In this document: positions 1 to 12,520 of the stretch, piece after piece
Layout: the number at the start of each line of letters is the position of its first letter
Position numbering within the stretch: the first letter of the stretch is position 1
DNA from: Megachile rotundata
Lineage: Eukaryota > Arthropoda > Insecta > Hymenoptera > Megachilidae
Length of the DNA: 64,000 nucleotides
Direction: 5' to 3'
Assembly: GCF_050947335.1 (NCBI RefSeq)
Contig: NC_134991.1
Coordinates: 7,316,001-7,380,000, forward strand
Program-made: the position numbers and the translations under genes
Notes under the pieces: model-generated
The model's database searches: none
Told to the model about the DNA's origin: nothing
The model's input: only the letters and a program-made list of their open reading frames with translations

Positions 1-1686
1 ACGCTTTTTTTCTCATTATGACGATTTTTCTACCCCACATTTTTTGTCATTTCAAAATTTGTCAATTTTCCTTACATTTAGAAACTTTTTTCAACAATTT
101 GAATTTATAAGTTTACAATGAAAGGTCTGTACTTTCACAGACATAGAAATTTTTTAAATATTCAAATTTACAAATCTGGAATATGTTAAAGTAAAAGACT
201 TGGTGTAAAATATTTGGATGAATGTTAATTTGTATTTTCATAATCGAAGAAAGTTGAATGAAATAATTGTTCCTCGACTGCATGAAGTGCTTTCCCTTAG
301 TTGCCATCGCATATAGGTTGGTAGATCCTTTGGAAGATATTTATCGGACGTTTTTATTTTTCCGCTGCCACGTAACCGCACATTAATCGACACGTAAATC
401 ATCGTCTTGTCGTTGCCTCGTTACGATTGCCGTCATATTTTTTAGCGTTCAACGAGCAGAAGAAAAAGATGGCGTGGAATCGACGCGCATGGTCCTCCTT
501 GTAATTTCGGCCTGTCTGTTTCGCCCATGAAATACGATTGCCGTGTATTTCGGACTGAAAGTTTCGTGTCTTAAGGCGCGTTTAGATCGCGATACGTCTG
601 TCGACTTTATGACGAATATACTAATGCAATATCTTCTTTTGCATGCGCTTAAATAACATTTGACGATATATTTCATTTGTATGTTTTATTAAAACCTTGA
701 CAATTTAATATAAATTCTTAAATTTAAATAAAATAAATAAATTATCATACATTTTTTATTATCTATTTCACAAGATTTACAAAAGGTTAATAGTCAGAAA
801 GGTTGTTATAATCAGAAACCATATTATGAAATTATAATAAGACATGATATTCGAAAGTATAGTACATGTACTTACAGAAAGTGATATTTATCTGCAGGTA
901 ATATAAGATGTATCAAACTACAATTCTTTTCCCAATTACGTAGATATTTAACATTTCCACGAGATCTCGCGACTCCGTGCTTATAGAACAAGCACCACGG
1001 GTACTTAGGTTTAAAATATGATTTCAGGATCGAGAGCCTTAATGCTCGAAACTCCCCGCGTAAAAATGTTCAACTCGCGCTTGATTTATCGCCGTTGGTC
1101 GGCAACGTTTGCATTCAATTAAACCGCATGAATTCTCAGTCTTCTAACATTCGACGGACAGCATTAAAAGGCATAAATCTCGGTTCACTCGGAATAGTCG
1201 ATGGTTGGGGCCGCGATCGAAACCGCCCCGTACCCGGGCTTGCTTTGCTCATTAGATCGCGCCGTCTAAACGCGCCTTTACTCAAAGAAAACTCAAGTCG
1301 AAATATCATTGCACACCGCCGTAAATCATGCTGGCACGCACTAAATTGCGCACTCTGGTCTCCGGTGAAGTTCATTCTGCCGGGTTAGGCGCCGAGGAAA
1401 CGACAACCAAGTCCGCGGTGGTTCTCTCATGATTTATGCAGAACGAAATTTTGCAAAAAATCTCTCGTGCATTCCCAAAATCTTTATTTATAGACTTTCC
1501 ACACGTGGCGGATGCTGAATTCTGAGGGTTCGAATATACACTTTTTAACCACGTAACCTCATTTTCTACGTTCGAACGTAATTGCGATATTTGCGAGATT
1601 TAGAAGAATAGCGAAGCTTAAGGTGGTAGACACAGCTTAGAGATCATTGATTACAAGAAGTGAAAATGCAAAATGTTTGTTACCTT
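1..1686. other. Non-coding, mostly AT-rich; GC-richer island near 965-1425
   Basis: No coding sequence is recognisable. The ends of this stretch are AT-rich with homopolymer runs. The part at about 965-1425 is visibly richer in G, C and CpG, is not repetitive, and carries short overlapping open frames on both strands that look like nothing known. This island is the first of many in the window and may be conserved non-coding DNA. Confidence 0.5.
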
Positions 1687-2165
1687 CGAACTTTAACGTG
1701 ACGAAGGTGATGTTGATATTGGAGACCAAAAGGTTAATATTGTAGTGGATTATAATATACTTCATTATTAATATACAAAGTAATATATGATTTTGTAAAT
1801 TCGTGAAGTTTAGCATGTGTCATGAAGGTGACACGATATTATGTCACCTAAAAGGTTAATATTGTAGTAGATTATAATATTCTTCATTATTAATATACAA
1901 AGTAATATATGATTCTGTAAATTTGTGAACATTAGCATGTGTCACGAGCGGTGACATGATATTATGGACCAAAGGGTTGATATTGTAATAGAGCATAATA
2001 TACTTCATTATTAATATATAAAGTAATATATGATTATTTAAAGTGAACTTTAGCGTGTGTTACGAAGATGACATAATGTTATAGACCAAAGGGTTAATAT
2101 CTTACTAGATCATAGTATACTTCATTATCAATATACAAAGTAATATATGTTTGCATAAATCTAAT
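1687..2165 (+). repeat. Tandem repeat, about 121-bp unit, four copies
   Basis: Four diverged copies follow one another with spacings of about 122, 121 and 117 bp, judged from the recurring segment AGGTTAATATTGTAG and its variants near 1731, 1853, 1974 and 2091. Each unit also contains an ATACTTCATTATTAATATAC-like segment and a GTGTCACGAAGGTGAC-like segment. The junction reads AAAGGGTTAATAT in the later copies, which resembles the outer end of a piggyBac-like element next to TTAA; that link is only suggestive. Confidence 0.85.
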
Positions 2166-4146
2166 AAACCTATATCCTAGTCGATTAGCCCTACTTAAGA
2201 TCATCTTAATTGCTACCATTTTCTTGTGGTCTATTTCGTTGAAAGTCCAAGTTGTAACATCTATACCTTCCAGGTCCTAAAAGAACTCTCCATATTTTTA
2301 CCCCGCAACATCCGAATAAGATATTAGTAAAGTTTATTGGCTACATCCCGACACACCCTGTATATTCCACGCTCGTTCCGGACGAAGCAGCAGGGAATCG
2401 TCTGTTTCCCTGGAATAATGGAGTTTCTCCTCGCCGATGTTACAATAATGATACAGCGATACCGCTGGGATGTGTTTATCTTGGCCGATTGAATTCCCCG
2501 TAAAAAATGACGTAAGTACGCGAAGGGTGTTCGAAGGTGTTCAGGGCGGGATCGAGAGCCGCAGCGCGGCGAAACGGCTAAACGCGTGTCCGGAGGCCCC
2601 ATTATCGCGCTTTATTGTCAATCCTGTAGCGTGTGCCGCGAGAAGCGTTCTCGTCGGCCAGGGTTACGTCCACTTATGCTCGTTTCATGAATGCCGTGGG
2701 AAGAGAAACATAATAACGAGGAACGGTTCAGCGCGCCTTTCTCGCGTGCTCGTCGATTCCTAGCTAGCTCGTGCGCCTCTGCAACCTCCGAAATCATTCG
2801 TAAGCAAATTTCTTTTCCTCTTTTTAACCGGTACCGTTCATTCTCCCTTCCTCTCTGGTTCCTTGAACTTCTTCGTCCTGTTTCTGCCTGCGGCACTTTC
2901 GTCCACTCTGGGGATCAAAATGATCCTCAGAAAAGCATCTTCAGGAGGGGAGGTCTTTACTTTGACGACGAATGGGCTGCGGGCAGAAGGAATGCTTCAG
3001 GGATGCTTTTAGGTGCAAGACTGAAATTGTTGTGAGTTTCAAGTGCAACTTGTGACGGTGTAGTGAAACAATGTTTAATACTTTCTGTTTTTTAATTTAA
3101 TTAGATTTGTCATATTTTGGTTTGGTGAACCTGAAAATGTGACGGTGCTTGAATATTTGAGAATGAGGTTATTTGAACATTGTCATTCATTCATTCTTGT
3201 CATACATCTTGTAAATTATTCATGTATGATTTTTAAATAATAATTTAGCCTAATATTAATATAATCATTCATCTTGTAACTGTGTTACTATTAGTCTAGT
3301 AATACTATAATCATTAATCCAGTAAGACAAATTCAGACTCTACCCTTGAGCGTCAAACTTCAAACAATTTTTCTTCACATTTGAAATATAATTACTACAA
3401 ATCCTATAATCTTCCTAAACTGAAAAAGTATTCTGTTTAACGTCGATAAAAACTGAATTTCCCAATGGTTGCCTACATTTCGACGAAGACGTAAAATATA
3501 AAACCGAGTTGCAGATAGCACGCATAAAATCGAATTTATGACAATTGCAATTGTGGAACAGTTCGATACATTTTACCGCCTGAACCCTCGGATCGGTAAA
3601 TCGCAGTTGAGAAAGTAATTCCCGGTATTGTTAGTTACGATTCAGAACTCGTCGTTCCAGCGAACCCTAAACGTTTCGTCTTATGCTTCCGCTAGGAAGT
3701 TTTTCTCGAACTCTGGAACTGGAGCACGAGAAATGCCACTTATTTCTTTCGTCCCTCAACAAACGAGTTTCCGGTACGATGGAACGCTGTGTCGCGAATT
3801 CTTCGCGTTTTTGATACGTGTACTCGTAATTAGAAAAATACGTTTAACCGATATAGAATACATTTTTCGAATTCTGTGTCCAATTTATGCTTCACATTTT
3901 TAATGCAATAACTTCGATAGATCTAGAACTCATAGGTATGAATTTTTTGTTAAATCATATTGTTGTCTACAAAATTGTAAATCGGATTACAAAATTGACA
4001 AAAGTTTCTGTGAACAACTTATGTTTAATCTATGTTTATTTTATCTTAACCGATCTTAGGTATGTTTCTAACCTATAACATATACATGTTTTGAAAAAAG
4101 CAGCAGTACATCATTTCTGTATACGTAATTTCAGTCTAAATATCGG
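2166..4146. other. Non-coding; GC-rich island about 2380-3030
   Basis: The island at about 2380-3030 is unique sequence rich in CpG with overlapping open frames on both strands, none showing a domain. A GACACACCCTGTA motif sits at 2350-2362 and recurs at 14826-14838; such motifs often mark worn Tc1/mariner ends, but no element can be delimited here. From 3030 to 4146 the sequence is AT-rich and unremarkable apart from a mildly GC-richer stretch near 3470-3800. Confidence 0.45.
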
Positions 4147-4204
4147 TTTGTTCCGAGCGTTCATCTTCAGAACGTTCATTTTCTGAGCGTTCATCTTCCG
4201 AACA
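4147..4204. repeat. Short 15-bp minisatellite
   Basis: About three and a half copies of a 15-bp unit of the form TTCnGAnCGTTCATC are visible. On the minus strand they read as a short Ser-Glu-Asp/Asn-Glu-Arg peptide repeat, which follows from the unit being five codons long and is not evidence of a protein. Confidence 0.75.
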
Positions 4205-7200
4205 GCCTAAACGAAATATGTATCTACACAGTACCGCTACCTCCGATAAAAAAGATGGCACAATGGCAACGATTGCTTTCACTGATATAATCAATGCACG
4301 TGAAATTGCAAAATCGAAATGATACTTCACGATCCAGTCGATTAAACAGAATTACTATGTTCGCGTGGAAAGATAACATCTTTAGTTCGAATAGAACTCT
4401 TTTATGGTTACCATTGTGCGCTAAGTAGTTACGGTTTCTGGGTAAGTCATTGTAGCGGTCCATCGAAAGTCACGGCATTCCCACGTTGGCACATTCGAGT
4501 TAATAGTTTTGACAGACACGTCTGTGAGCTCAAAGTCTCGTGACCGCATATTTCCTTCGTCTTTGTAGGATAACAGGTAGATTGAACCTGTCCAAAAAGA
4601 ACAGACTTCCAGCTCCGGCCGTGTGATTGACTGACTTGCCGGAGACAGTATTCGAGACCTCATTTTTCAGGGAGACAAAGAAATGAAGGATCGCGTTGTA
4701 ATACTGTGTATTTTTGTCTTAATGGTCCTCTTTGTATTCCCATAGAAAAGACTTCAATTTAACAGAGTTTTGTTTTTTCTAACTGTAGGTATTCAAGGAA
4801 TAAGATGAGAGGAGTATTGTTATGGATGTACTTTAAGTATACTTTTGTAAAACGGTAAAAAGAAATTAAGAAATAAAATAATATTATTGCAATTTTAAAC
4901 TGCAACAATTAACTACAAAATTAATTTACTGCATAATTAATAATACTATTATTTTACATTATTATTCATACACATATTAATATGAAACAATGAACTCACT
5001 CTTCATTTCTAGTCACTCTTCATTAATGTCTAAGAAAATATTTTGAAAGAATATGTTTACAACACATCATTCAAAAGTCGTAAAAAAAGTTTGAAGCGTA
5101 TAATACGTGCACAAGTGCATAAATGAAGTTTTTAAACAGGTTCTATTAGACCGTTCGATTCCTTGAAGGAAACGAAACTGTATGCACACGGTTAGCGGAA
5201 CGTAGCACGACTGTCACCGTGAATAATTATTCAGGACAATGGAGAGAAAGCCTTGGCAGCTGCCTATAATCGCAATATCTCCGTGACAAACACCCACATA
5301 TTGTCGTCAGGCGATCTACGACGAGGCGGAAGTGCGTGTTGCTTTCGCGGTAATTATCGTGTTCATAGAAATTCAGCACGGCGTGCATCCAGCTGGAAAA
5401 TTTCCTACGGTTCCTACTGTCGCGAGTGGCTTCGATCAATCCTTTGCTTTTTCTGCTTGCACTTAACAATGAACCACCGTACGCCGTAAATCATGAAGAT
5501 ATGCGGGAGTGATAATAAAACGGCAAGAAGCAGACGGTATCGAATGGAAGATAATTTAATAATTAACTCGTAAACTTTAGCAATTTAGCAACGGTGATCT
5601 TATACAAGTTTAATCTGAATCTTATTAATCTGTTTGACTGATTTAGTCAGTCTTAGATTTCCAAGAAAGTTTGGAAATTGTTGGGAGTCTGAGGAACTTT
5701 ATTTAATATCTTGTTAACATTTTATAGTTTACTTCTGTAGTAGTCAGAGTTTACATTAATTTAATATCTGATGAACTAAAATTAAAATTTATGAGAAGTT
5801 ACAGTTTTGAAGTAAGATATTTTCAAACAGAGTTTGTCATCAAGAATTTGTGCTAAAAAGAATGTAATAAATTTGTTATTGAGCTTTTCATTTTGGGGTT
5901 GATTTCATTTGGCAACTTCTCTGAAGGTAAAAATCGATAGTTCAGTCCGATAAGGAATTGAAGAAAATCGTTAAGTCGAGTGATCCGTGTTACGTAAGTT
6001 CCGTCCCATGGACCGGAAACGAGGACCTCTTTCGAGCTAGCTCGGTTTATCGTTCACGTGACTTCTGGCTGTCAGAAGTATCGGGCCACGGTGCGATAAA
6101 AATTCTTCTGTACGTCTCATCGAACACGATATTCCGATAATTCAAGCGTGGAAATACCAAGCACACCCACGCGAACGATCGCCGCTATTCGCCAAGAGAT
6201 TTCGCGTGGACACGTTCACGGGCAGGTGGGACATAAAAGACTCGGCACTTCCTTGCATTTCAAAGAGGCAACGATATTTGAAATTCAATAAATTCAACTG
6301 AATCTACTCCCTGTCGTATCATTCCTTTAATTTATCGTTCAGTCCCTTTTTGACAAATGAAATCCAAAAACAGCCTCTTACATTTTGGGAGAAATTTGGG
6401 AAATTACAGTGAAGTCTCATTGAGAGATTTTCTTCATTCAGATAATCTTAAGTCGCTTTTAGAAATACTTAGTTTCACAGATTTGTTCTTACACTGAAAT
6501 GTTTAAGAGGCATTCAAAATCATTCTATAATTGTACTCGTCCCACTATTATTATCAGCACAGATATTTTCTGAATTTTTAAAAAAATATTTTAATCGTGA
6601 AAAGAAATTAAGTATGGCCCACTTAGGCCCCTTAAACGTGCATAACCTTTCAAGGAAAAGATCCTCGACATGATAAATTGTTTCTTCTCGAAATAAATGG
6701 GAAGATACTTAGCAAGTAAATAAAGTATGTTTAATTTTCGACTTTGATGAATGATCGACTAACATCATTAACCGGAATATAAAGGTCGATAATTGCGAAA
6801 ACGATCGGCCATCGATTCAATTTCCAGCATGTCATTGACCAGGAGTGACGATCGCCGGAGTCTCGAAGCGCCAGTTGGGCATTGTCCAAATTCGATTATA
6901 AACTCCGTTACACGTTGTCGACCCGTTGAAAATTGCCATCGTGGGCGTTGTAATCGTTCGCGTGTTTCGAAAAGCAAGGTCTGCCGTCGACAGACGTGTA
7001 ATTTTCCGCCGTTGGAAAGCAGCCACGGACCTTATGCGGCCAGTATGAATGGCGAACAGGAAAAATTGGCTAACACCTGCGATTACGAAACATTCGTGAC
7101 GCTGGTGCTTAACCGTACTCTTTACGTCTAATTTATTTATTTATCTGCGCGTTTAAAAAAGTACCCTTGTTGCACACCGTAAGCTACTAAACGGAGAAAT

Positions 7201-9024
7201 CTGTCTCGTTACTTTCTGACATATTAATACAATACACATTGTTTTGTAATACTATTGAACGAAACTTTAAACGAAGGAAAGAACAGCGAACGTGTAATAT
7301 ATTACTGGGGAACACGTAACATATCACTGGAGAGCATGTAATATGTAACAGTAAAATTGTAGACACTCTAATAAGCCCAAGAGTTTATGTATGATGTTTC
7401 AACTGATGAGGGGGCGGATGGAAAAAAATCACGTGCATTGTTTGGAATATGAAATTCGGCACGGTTCGTGCCAGATAAATGACAGGTAAGAAGCTTGTTT
7501 ACGCAACAAAGGTTAGGTTAGCTCAGGTAGCGTATCTCAGCATGCGGTAAGGAAACACCTCTGCTTTTTTTACTTGTCTCCGTAGGGCTCGCATTTGACC
7601 TTTAATTCGAGCTATCGATTTTTCCTTCGTCCTTTCTCTCCTCCTCTTGTTTTTTTTTTTTTGTAGTGTGATATTAATAGGGCTAATATTAATAGCGATG
7701 ACTGAATGAAAACTTCGCGGATAATGTTGCAATATTTGTCATTGCTGCAAGGTCAACAGTTAACCTTTGGATACTTCGCTCCATAAACTGACAAATTATA
7801 AATGTAGTGAAAGGTTACTTCGGTTTAGTTTTAATAAATTATTACATAGAGAATAAGTGTGAGAATTTGTATGCGTTTGTTATAAAGTTGCTGGCGTTAA
7901 ACAATTTAAACAATTTGTTTTTCATCCCCCATTTACGTCGCGTCACGAGTGACTGAACATTGTACACGGTCTACAGTAAAAATAATACTGATTATAAGTT
8001 ATTTATTTACGCGTTTACCTGTCTGCGGTAGGATATTTTCTTGGTGCAAACAGAGTTTAAAAATATAGCGTTTCCTGACGTATATGTACGTTAATGTTAA
8101 ATATCAAGTATGCAGATAGAATGTTATACTTCTCTTGTATAGACATTGTGAAGATGCGTTCAAATTAATATCTCTTCATTTTAGTTATTAAAAATATTCA
8201 TATATTTTCTTATCTTTCAACAAGCTACGAACCCCTACTTGTATTTATAAATTCAAATTCTTCAATTTACGAGAACAATTATCAAATCAATTTTGATTTA
8301 GACTTCAAACATGTAGGATGTGGAACTTCAAACATAAGTTGCTTTATGAAATTGTAAATCCATGTCTCCTTTAAAGCAACGTTTTAAAATGTCTTGATTA
8401 CTGCGATACATGTCAGAATAATAACAAAAGTTGAGAAATAAATTTTCCATTAATCAGAAACGCCAAGGATCACCTGTGCTGCCAATTAACACGTGCGTTC
8501 CACGAAGCACGCTCCACTTTCTCGTTGGATCAACATTTCTGTCATTATGTCGCTTCAAAAACAGGCAAAGTTTCTACCTTGAAGAGGCAAAACACTCGTG
8601 CGACCGCAGACAAAACATAGGCCTTCCCTCTGGTACCAATTAACGCGACTAATTGCGACAACGCAAAATCAACAAGAGAACGGCCATCCCGTTCGGTGTC
8701 ACTCGTGTTTCTATTCGAGAACGTGGAACTTTCGACGAGGTTTGCATCGCACACGATGGATCCTCGTTGCATAAGCAATTGCCGATCCACCTGGCCTATC
8801 GGTAACAATAGATCGTCTAATCAGGCATCGTGATGGCAAGGAATTAATGAGAAGCTTAGTCGAAATTCGATGTTAACACTTTTGAAGATGGAGAACGTTC
8901 GCAATCTTAACTCTTAGCTCAAATACATATTCGTTTTTAATATTTAATTTAGATCTTCCACCAGCATTTTTAACATTTACAATTTTATGCATTGAATTTC
9001 ATTTTGAAAGCGTGTACTAATTTA
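4205..9024. other. Non-coding, unique sequence with several GC-richer islands
   Basis: No exon is recognised. GC-richer unique islands lie at about 5140-5490, 5950-6250, 6760-7110 and 8460-8820, separated by AT-rich DNA. A run of T lies near 7650-7663. A tandem TTAGG-like motif (AGGTTAGGTTAGC) near 7511 is too short to call a telomeric repeat. Confidence 0.4.
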
Positions 9025-9029
9025 AAAGG

Positions 9030-9285
9030 TACAAAAATAGAGGTAGAGTTATATTTTCACAAGAAAATTAATGTTGAGATGAGTACTGATTAAAAAGGTT
9101 CAAAATTGACGAAGAGTAATATTTTCACAAGAAAGGCGATATTGAAGAGTACTGATTAAAGTGGTTCAAAAAATGACGAGGAGTGATATTTTCACAAGAA
9201 AGGTGATATTGAAAAGAGTACTGATTAAAGTGGTTCAAAAAATGACGAAGATTGATATTTTCACAAAGAAAAAAATATTGAGTGT
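9030..9285 (+). repeat. Tandem repeat, 66-70 bp unit, about four copies
   Basis: The segment ATATTTTCACAAGAAA recurs near 9053, 9121, 9187 and 9257, each preceded by a GTTCAAAA-TGACGAAGA-like segment and followed by GAGTACTGATTAAA. The first copy is the most diverged. Confidence 0.85.
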
Positions 9286-9709
9286 CCAGCACGTGAAAAT
9301 TAAGAGCTGATCTCATATCTGCAATGTGGATTATCGGAAACAAAATTTTTCAAGATCCTTACCGGTTCCTTTCAACATTCTTTATTTGTCAATTTAAAAT
9401 AATTGAAGTTGCAGAATGGACGCTTCATTGGATGATCGTTAACGATGTTCCTCGACCATATAGACAGAAAGTTGCTCTCGACAGAACGGATACGATGAGT
9501 AACAGTACGAGTCATTAACTGGTAATAGCTAGAGACACGCAGCACGACCTAACCCACCTTTGATGCATTGAGGTTAGGACGATGGCGAACGAATCGTAGG
9601 TGGCGAACGTGCTCATTGATATTATTTTCGTTTTAACGAGATAGGTCGGGTTTAACGCTTTGGTGGTGTATGAATTTTGATAATTATGTATCGGTACAAT
9701 TTATTGTAT

Positions 9710-10120
9710 ATTTAATGTGGGAATTTGGGAGTTTTGTGATTTTCAGGATTTTTAAGATTTTTGGAATTTTTGGGATTTGTGGGATTTTTGGGATTTGGGG
9801 ATTTTTTACATTTTTGGAATTTTAGGAATTTTGGGGCTTTTTGAGATTTTGGGAATTTTGAGGATTTTTGGGATTTTGTGAGTTTTAGCATTTAAGATTT
9901 TAGAATTCTGGAGGTTTTGATATTTCAAAATTTTAGAACTTTTGGTTATTTGAACTTCAGGACTTCTGAGATTTGAGATTATAAGACTTTCAGTACTTCG
10001 GATTCTATTTGGAAATTTTGTAATTTCGCACTCTTGATTTTCAAACTACGGGAATTTGGAGAATTTGACATTCACAAAATTTCAGACTTTCGGAATTTAT
10101 AATTTCAGGTATAATAACAC
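9710..10120 (+). repeat. Degenerate G/T-rich minisatellite (GGGATTT family)
   Basis: Short units such as GGGATTTTTGGGATTT and GGAATTTTGAGGATTTT repeat with irregular spacing. The sequence decays toward the right end into TTCGGAATTTATAATTTCAGG-like remnants. It belongs to the family of GGGATTT arrays scattered through the window, with the G-rich strand on +. Confidence 0.75.
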
Positions 10121-11039
10121 CTTGAGACATAACGTTGCATCTTTCAAACTTCAACACCTGCGAAAACGCCTCCCAACTCACTTGTTGCAAAGAAGTTACC
10201 ATTTTTAAAAGTGTGCCTCCATTTGACCCTAATACAAAGTACATACTTGAAATCAAACCTACCTCTCAACTAATGCAACCTAACTGTTATTTACATAACA
10301 GACACCGTGACCCCTAAACATCCTTACCTCAAAAATCTCACCCAATGACTAAGTGTATACTCACCTACAAAATGTCCACCAAAAACTACAAAAAACGACG
10401 ATTTCAATCATGACGGTAGCACTGCAATTGGCTACGATCGTACGAGAGTACATATTGTGAATAGCAAACGGGACATTCGGCACGGCAAAGACCCGTCGTG
10501 AAAAGGGAACACTTGCGTGCAATTGTGGGCTGCTGTGTGTACGCGTACACGCGTCCCCTTTGTGTCTCATTGTTGCCAGGAAGAAAAGGAAGGCGAGCCG
10601 GTACACTCGATACGAGTCGCCAATGCGAAACGGCCTTTACTTCAGGGACGGTTACGTGGACATTTGCCCTTCGGGCCGCTAAAAATGCTGTCCTTATGCA
10701 CCATGTTTCGTCACCGAGTGAACCGATTCACCCTGTGATTACTTTTTGCAACAACTTCCTCCGTGCTTCCTCCATCCTCCATTGCTTCACGGAGTCGATT
10801 AATTATGTTTTCGGTGATGATTTATGGACTTATGTGGGTAAATAATCTTGTTCGCTGACATGCGAGCGTGGTGAATGATGTAACTGGTGTGATAAGAAGT
10901 TGCATCGAGAATTTAAGAGGAATCAAGTTACAGGTAGAGGTTGAAATAATTGTTGGACAGTAATGAAAGTGATAGCAGAATATGAAGAATATGTGATATT
11001 GCAAATGTTACTGTTATTGGTGTTAGTAGTTGGATGCTG
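10121..11039. other. Non-coding; GC-rich island about 10400-10830
   Basis: The island carries overlapping open frames on both strands, the longest 115 codons, but none shows a domain or a credible start context. The right end becomes AT-rich. No repeat is seen. Confidence 0.4.
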
Positions 11040-11335
11040 TCGAAAATTAATATGAACATTTGTATAATACATTGTGACATTGGTGTATTAAGTAACATAT
11101 GTAAATAAAAGTAACATATGTATATTTATACAGAATAAATATACATTATGACATTAATACATATACATGTACAAGACATACATACATTATATCATTAATA
11201 CATGTATGCAAAATATATATACATTTTGACATTAGTATATTGCATAACACATACGTAAATGTATAACATATGTATAACATTAGTTTGCTGTAGATATTAA
11301 AACACATTAATGTACTAAGACATTCAAATATCCTA
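11040..11335. repeat. Degenerate AT-rich tandem repeat
   Basis: Segments such as ATACATTATGACATTAATAC recur with a spacing of roughly 55-65 bp, interspersed with ACATATGTATA runs. Copies are strongly diverged. Confidence 0.6.
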
Positions 11336-12169
11336 AAATATCATTCAAATATTTAAAGTCTAAATCTGTCTGTCTTTCAAAAGATTTTCCAGTAAAGAAA
11401 TAAATTTATAATTTTCATATAAAGATTTTTCCCACAAATTGATTTTAAACTGAACCTCAAACGAATCTCAACTAAATCAGTTTAATGAACCCACATTACT
11501 GTTAACCCACGCAAAATTACTAATTCCATCATAGCATCATTTCCGTGTATTCGTGTCTCCTCAAGATAGACACATCTGGCTTTATAGTCGGCGTTCTTCG
11601 AAGGTCCTCTAATTTAGTAAGTGCCGCGCCATTAACCTGATGAAGTACTAAGTATATTCATCTTCCCGAAGCTTCGGCGTAGAGATGCAGTGCAAATCGT
11701 CAAAAAAGGCCCGGTAAACTATGCAAAGAGGCAAACCGGTTCCCTGAGTTCCAAATCTCCATAGGGCAGGACCGAGTTTCGCTCTTTTATTCTTTTTTTT
11801 TCGTCCACCTTTTTTTCTCATCTTTGTCACCGCGATGACACACTCCACGTATTTCCTTGTCCTAGCACAGCGAGCGGTAGTGTCTTTTACACCCTGCTGA
11901 TCCTCGTGCCTCGTTTTCGAGACAATCGACACTTTTGCCTAACCTGATGCGCGTTTATCTCCTAACAGAATCGTGAAATACAAAAAAGTGGGCGTCCCTT
12001 GGCGTTTAGCTCCTCGTATATTACGAGATTTTGTGTTTGGGGACTGGTATAAATTTTAGTTATGCAAGGAACAGGGGTTTCGAAGTGTAGGCTGAGATGC
12101 AGTTTTGATAAGGAAACGGATTTTTGATGAGCTTGTGATGCACCATTTTTCGGAGACCCGAAGTCATTT
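11336..12169. other. Non-coding unique sequence
   Basis: The part at about 11550-12010 is GC-richer. It includes a pyrimidine-rich run near 11782-11820. No exon or repeat is recognised. Confidence 0.4.
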
Positions 12170-12520
12170 TAAAGTTCTCAGATAACATTTCTAAGTTTCA
12201 CAGCTTCAGATAATCAAGGCTTCAGAGTTCAATAGTCTCATTATACAATTTTAAGGTTATAGATTTGTAAAATCTCGAAGTTCGAAAATGACAAAAATCT
12301 AAAACTAATATTTCACAATTTGTACTTCCTAAAATTCATAAATTTTCATATTTTTCAAGTCATCAAATTTTAGTAAGTCAGCAAATTATCAACATCCCTA
12401 ATTTCCAAGGCCTTCAATTTTTCCAATAAAAAACGTCCAAACTTCTAAATATGAAAACTTGCGGAATCCCAAAGTCTAAAAGTTCCAAAAGAACGTTTAA
12501 AAATTCGTAAATCCGCTTAA
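12170..12520. repeat. Highly degenerate A/C-rich minisatellite remnant
   Basis: Short AATTTCCAAGTC, AAATTTTC and TCTAAAAGTTCC-like words recur without a firm period. It looks like a worn member of the GGGATTT family with the G-rich strand on the minus side. Confidence 0.4.

Noticed and set aside
7511..7524. TTAGG-like tandem motif suggesting an interstitial telomere repeat
   Set aside because: Only two imperfect units; similar AGGTTAGG words elsewhere (near 39197 and 41637) are also isolated.
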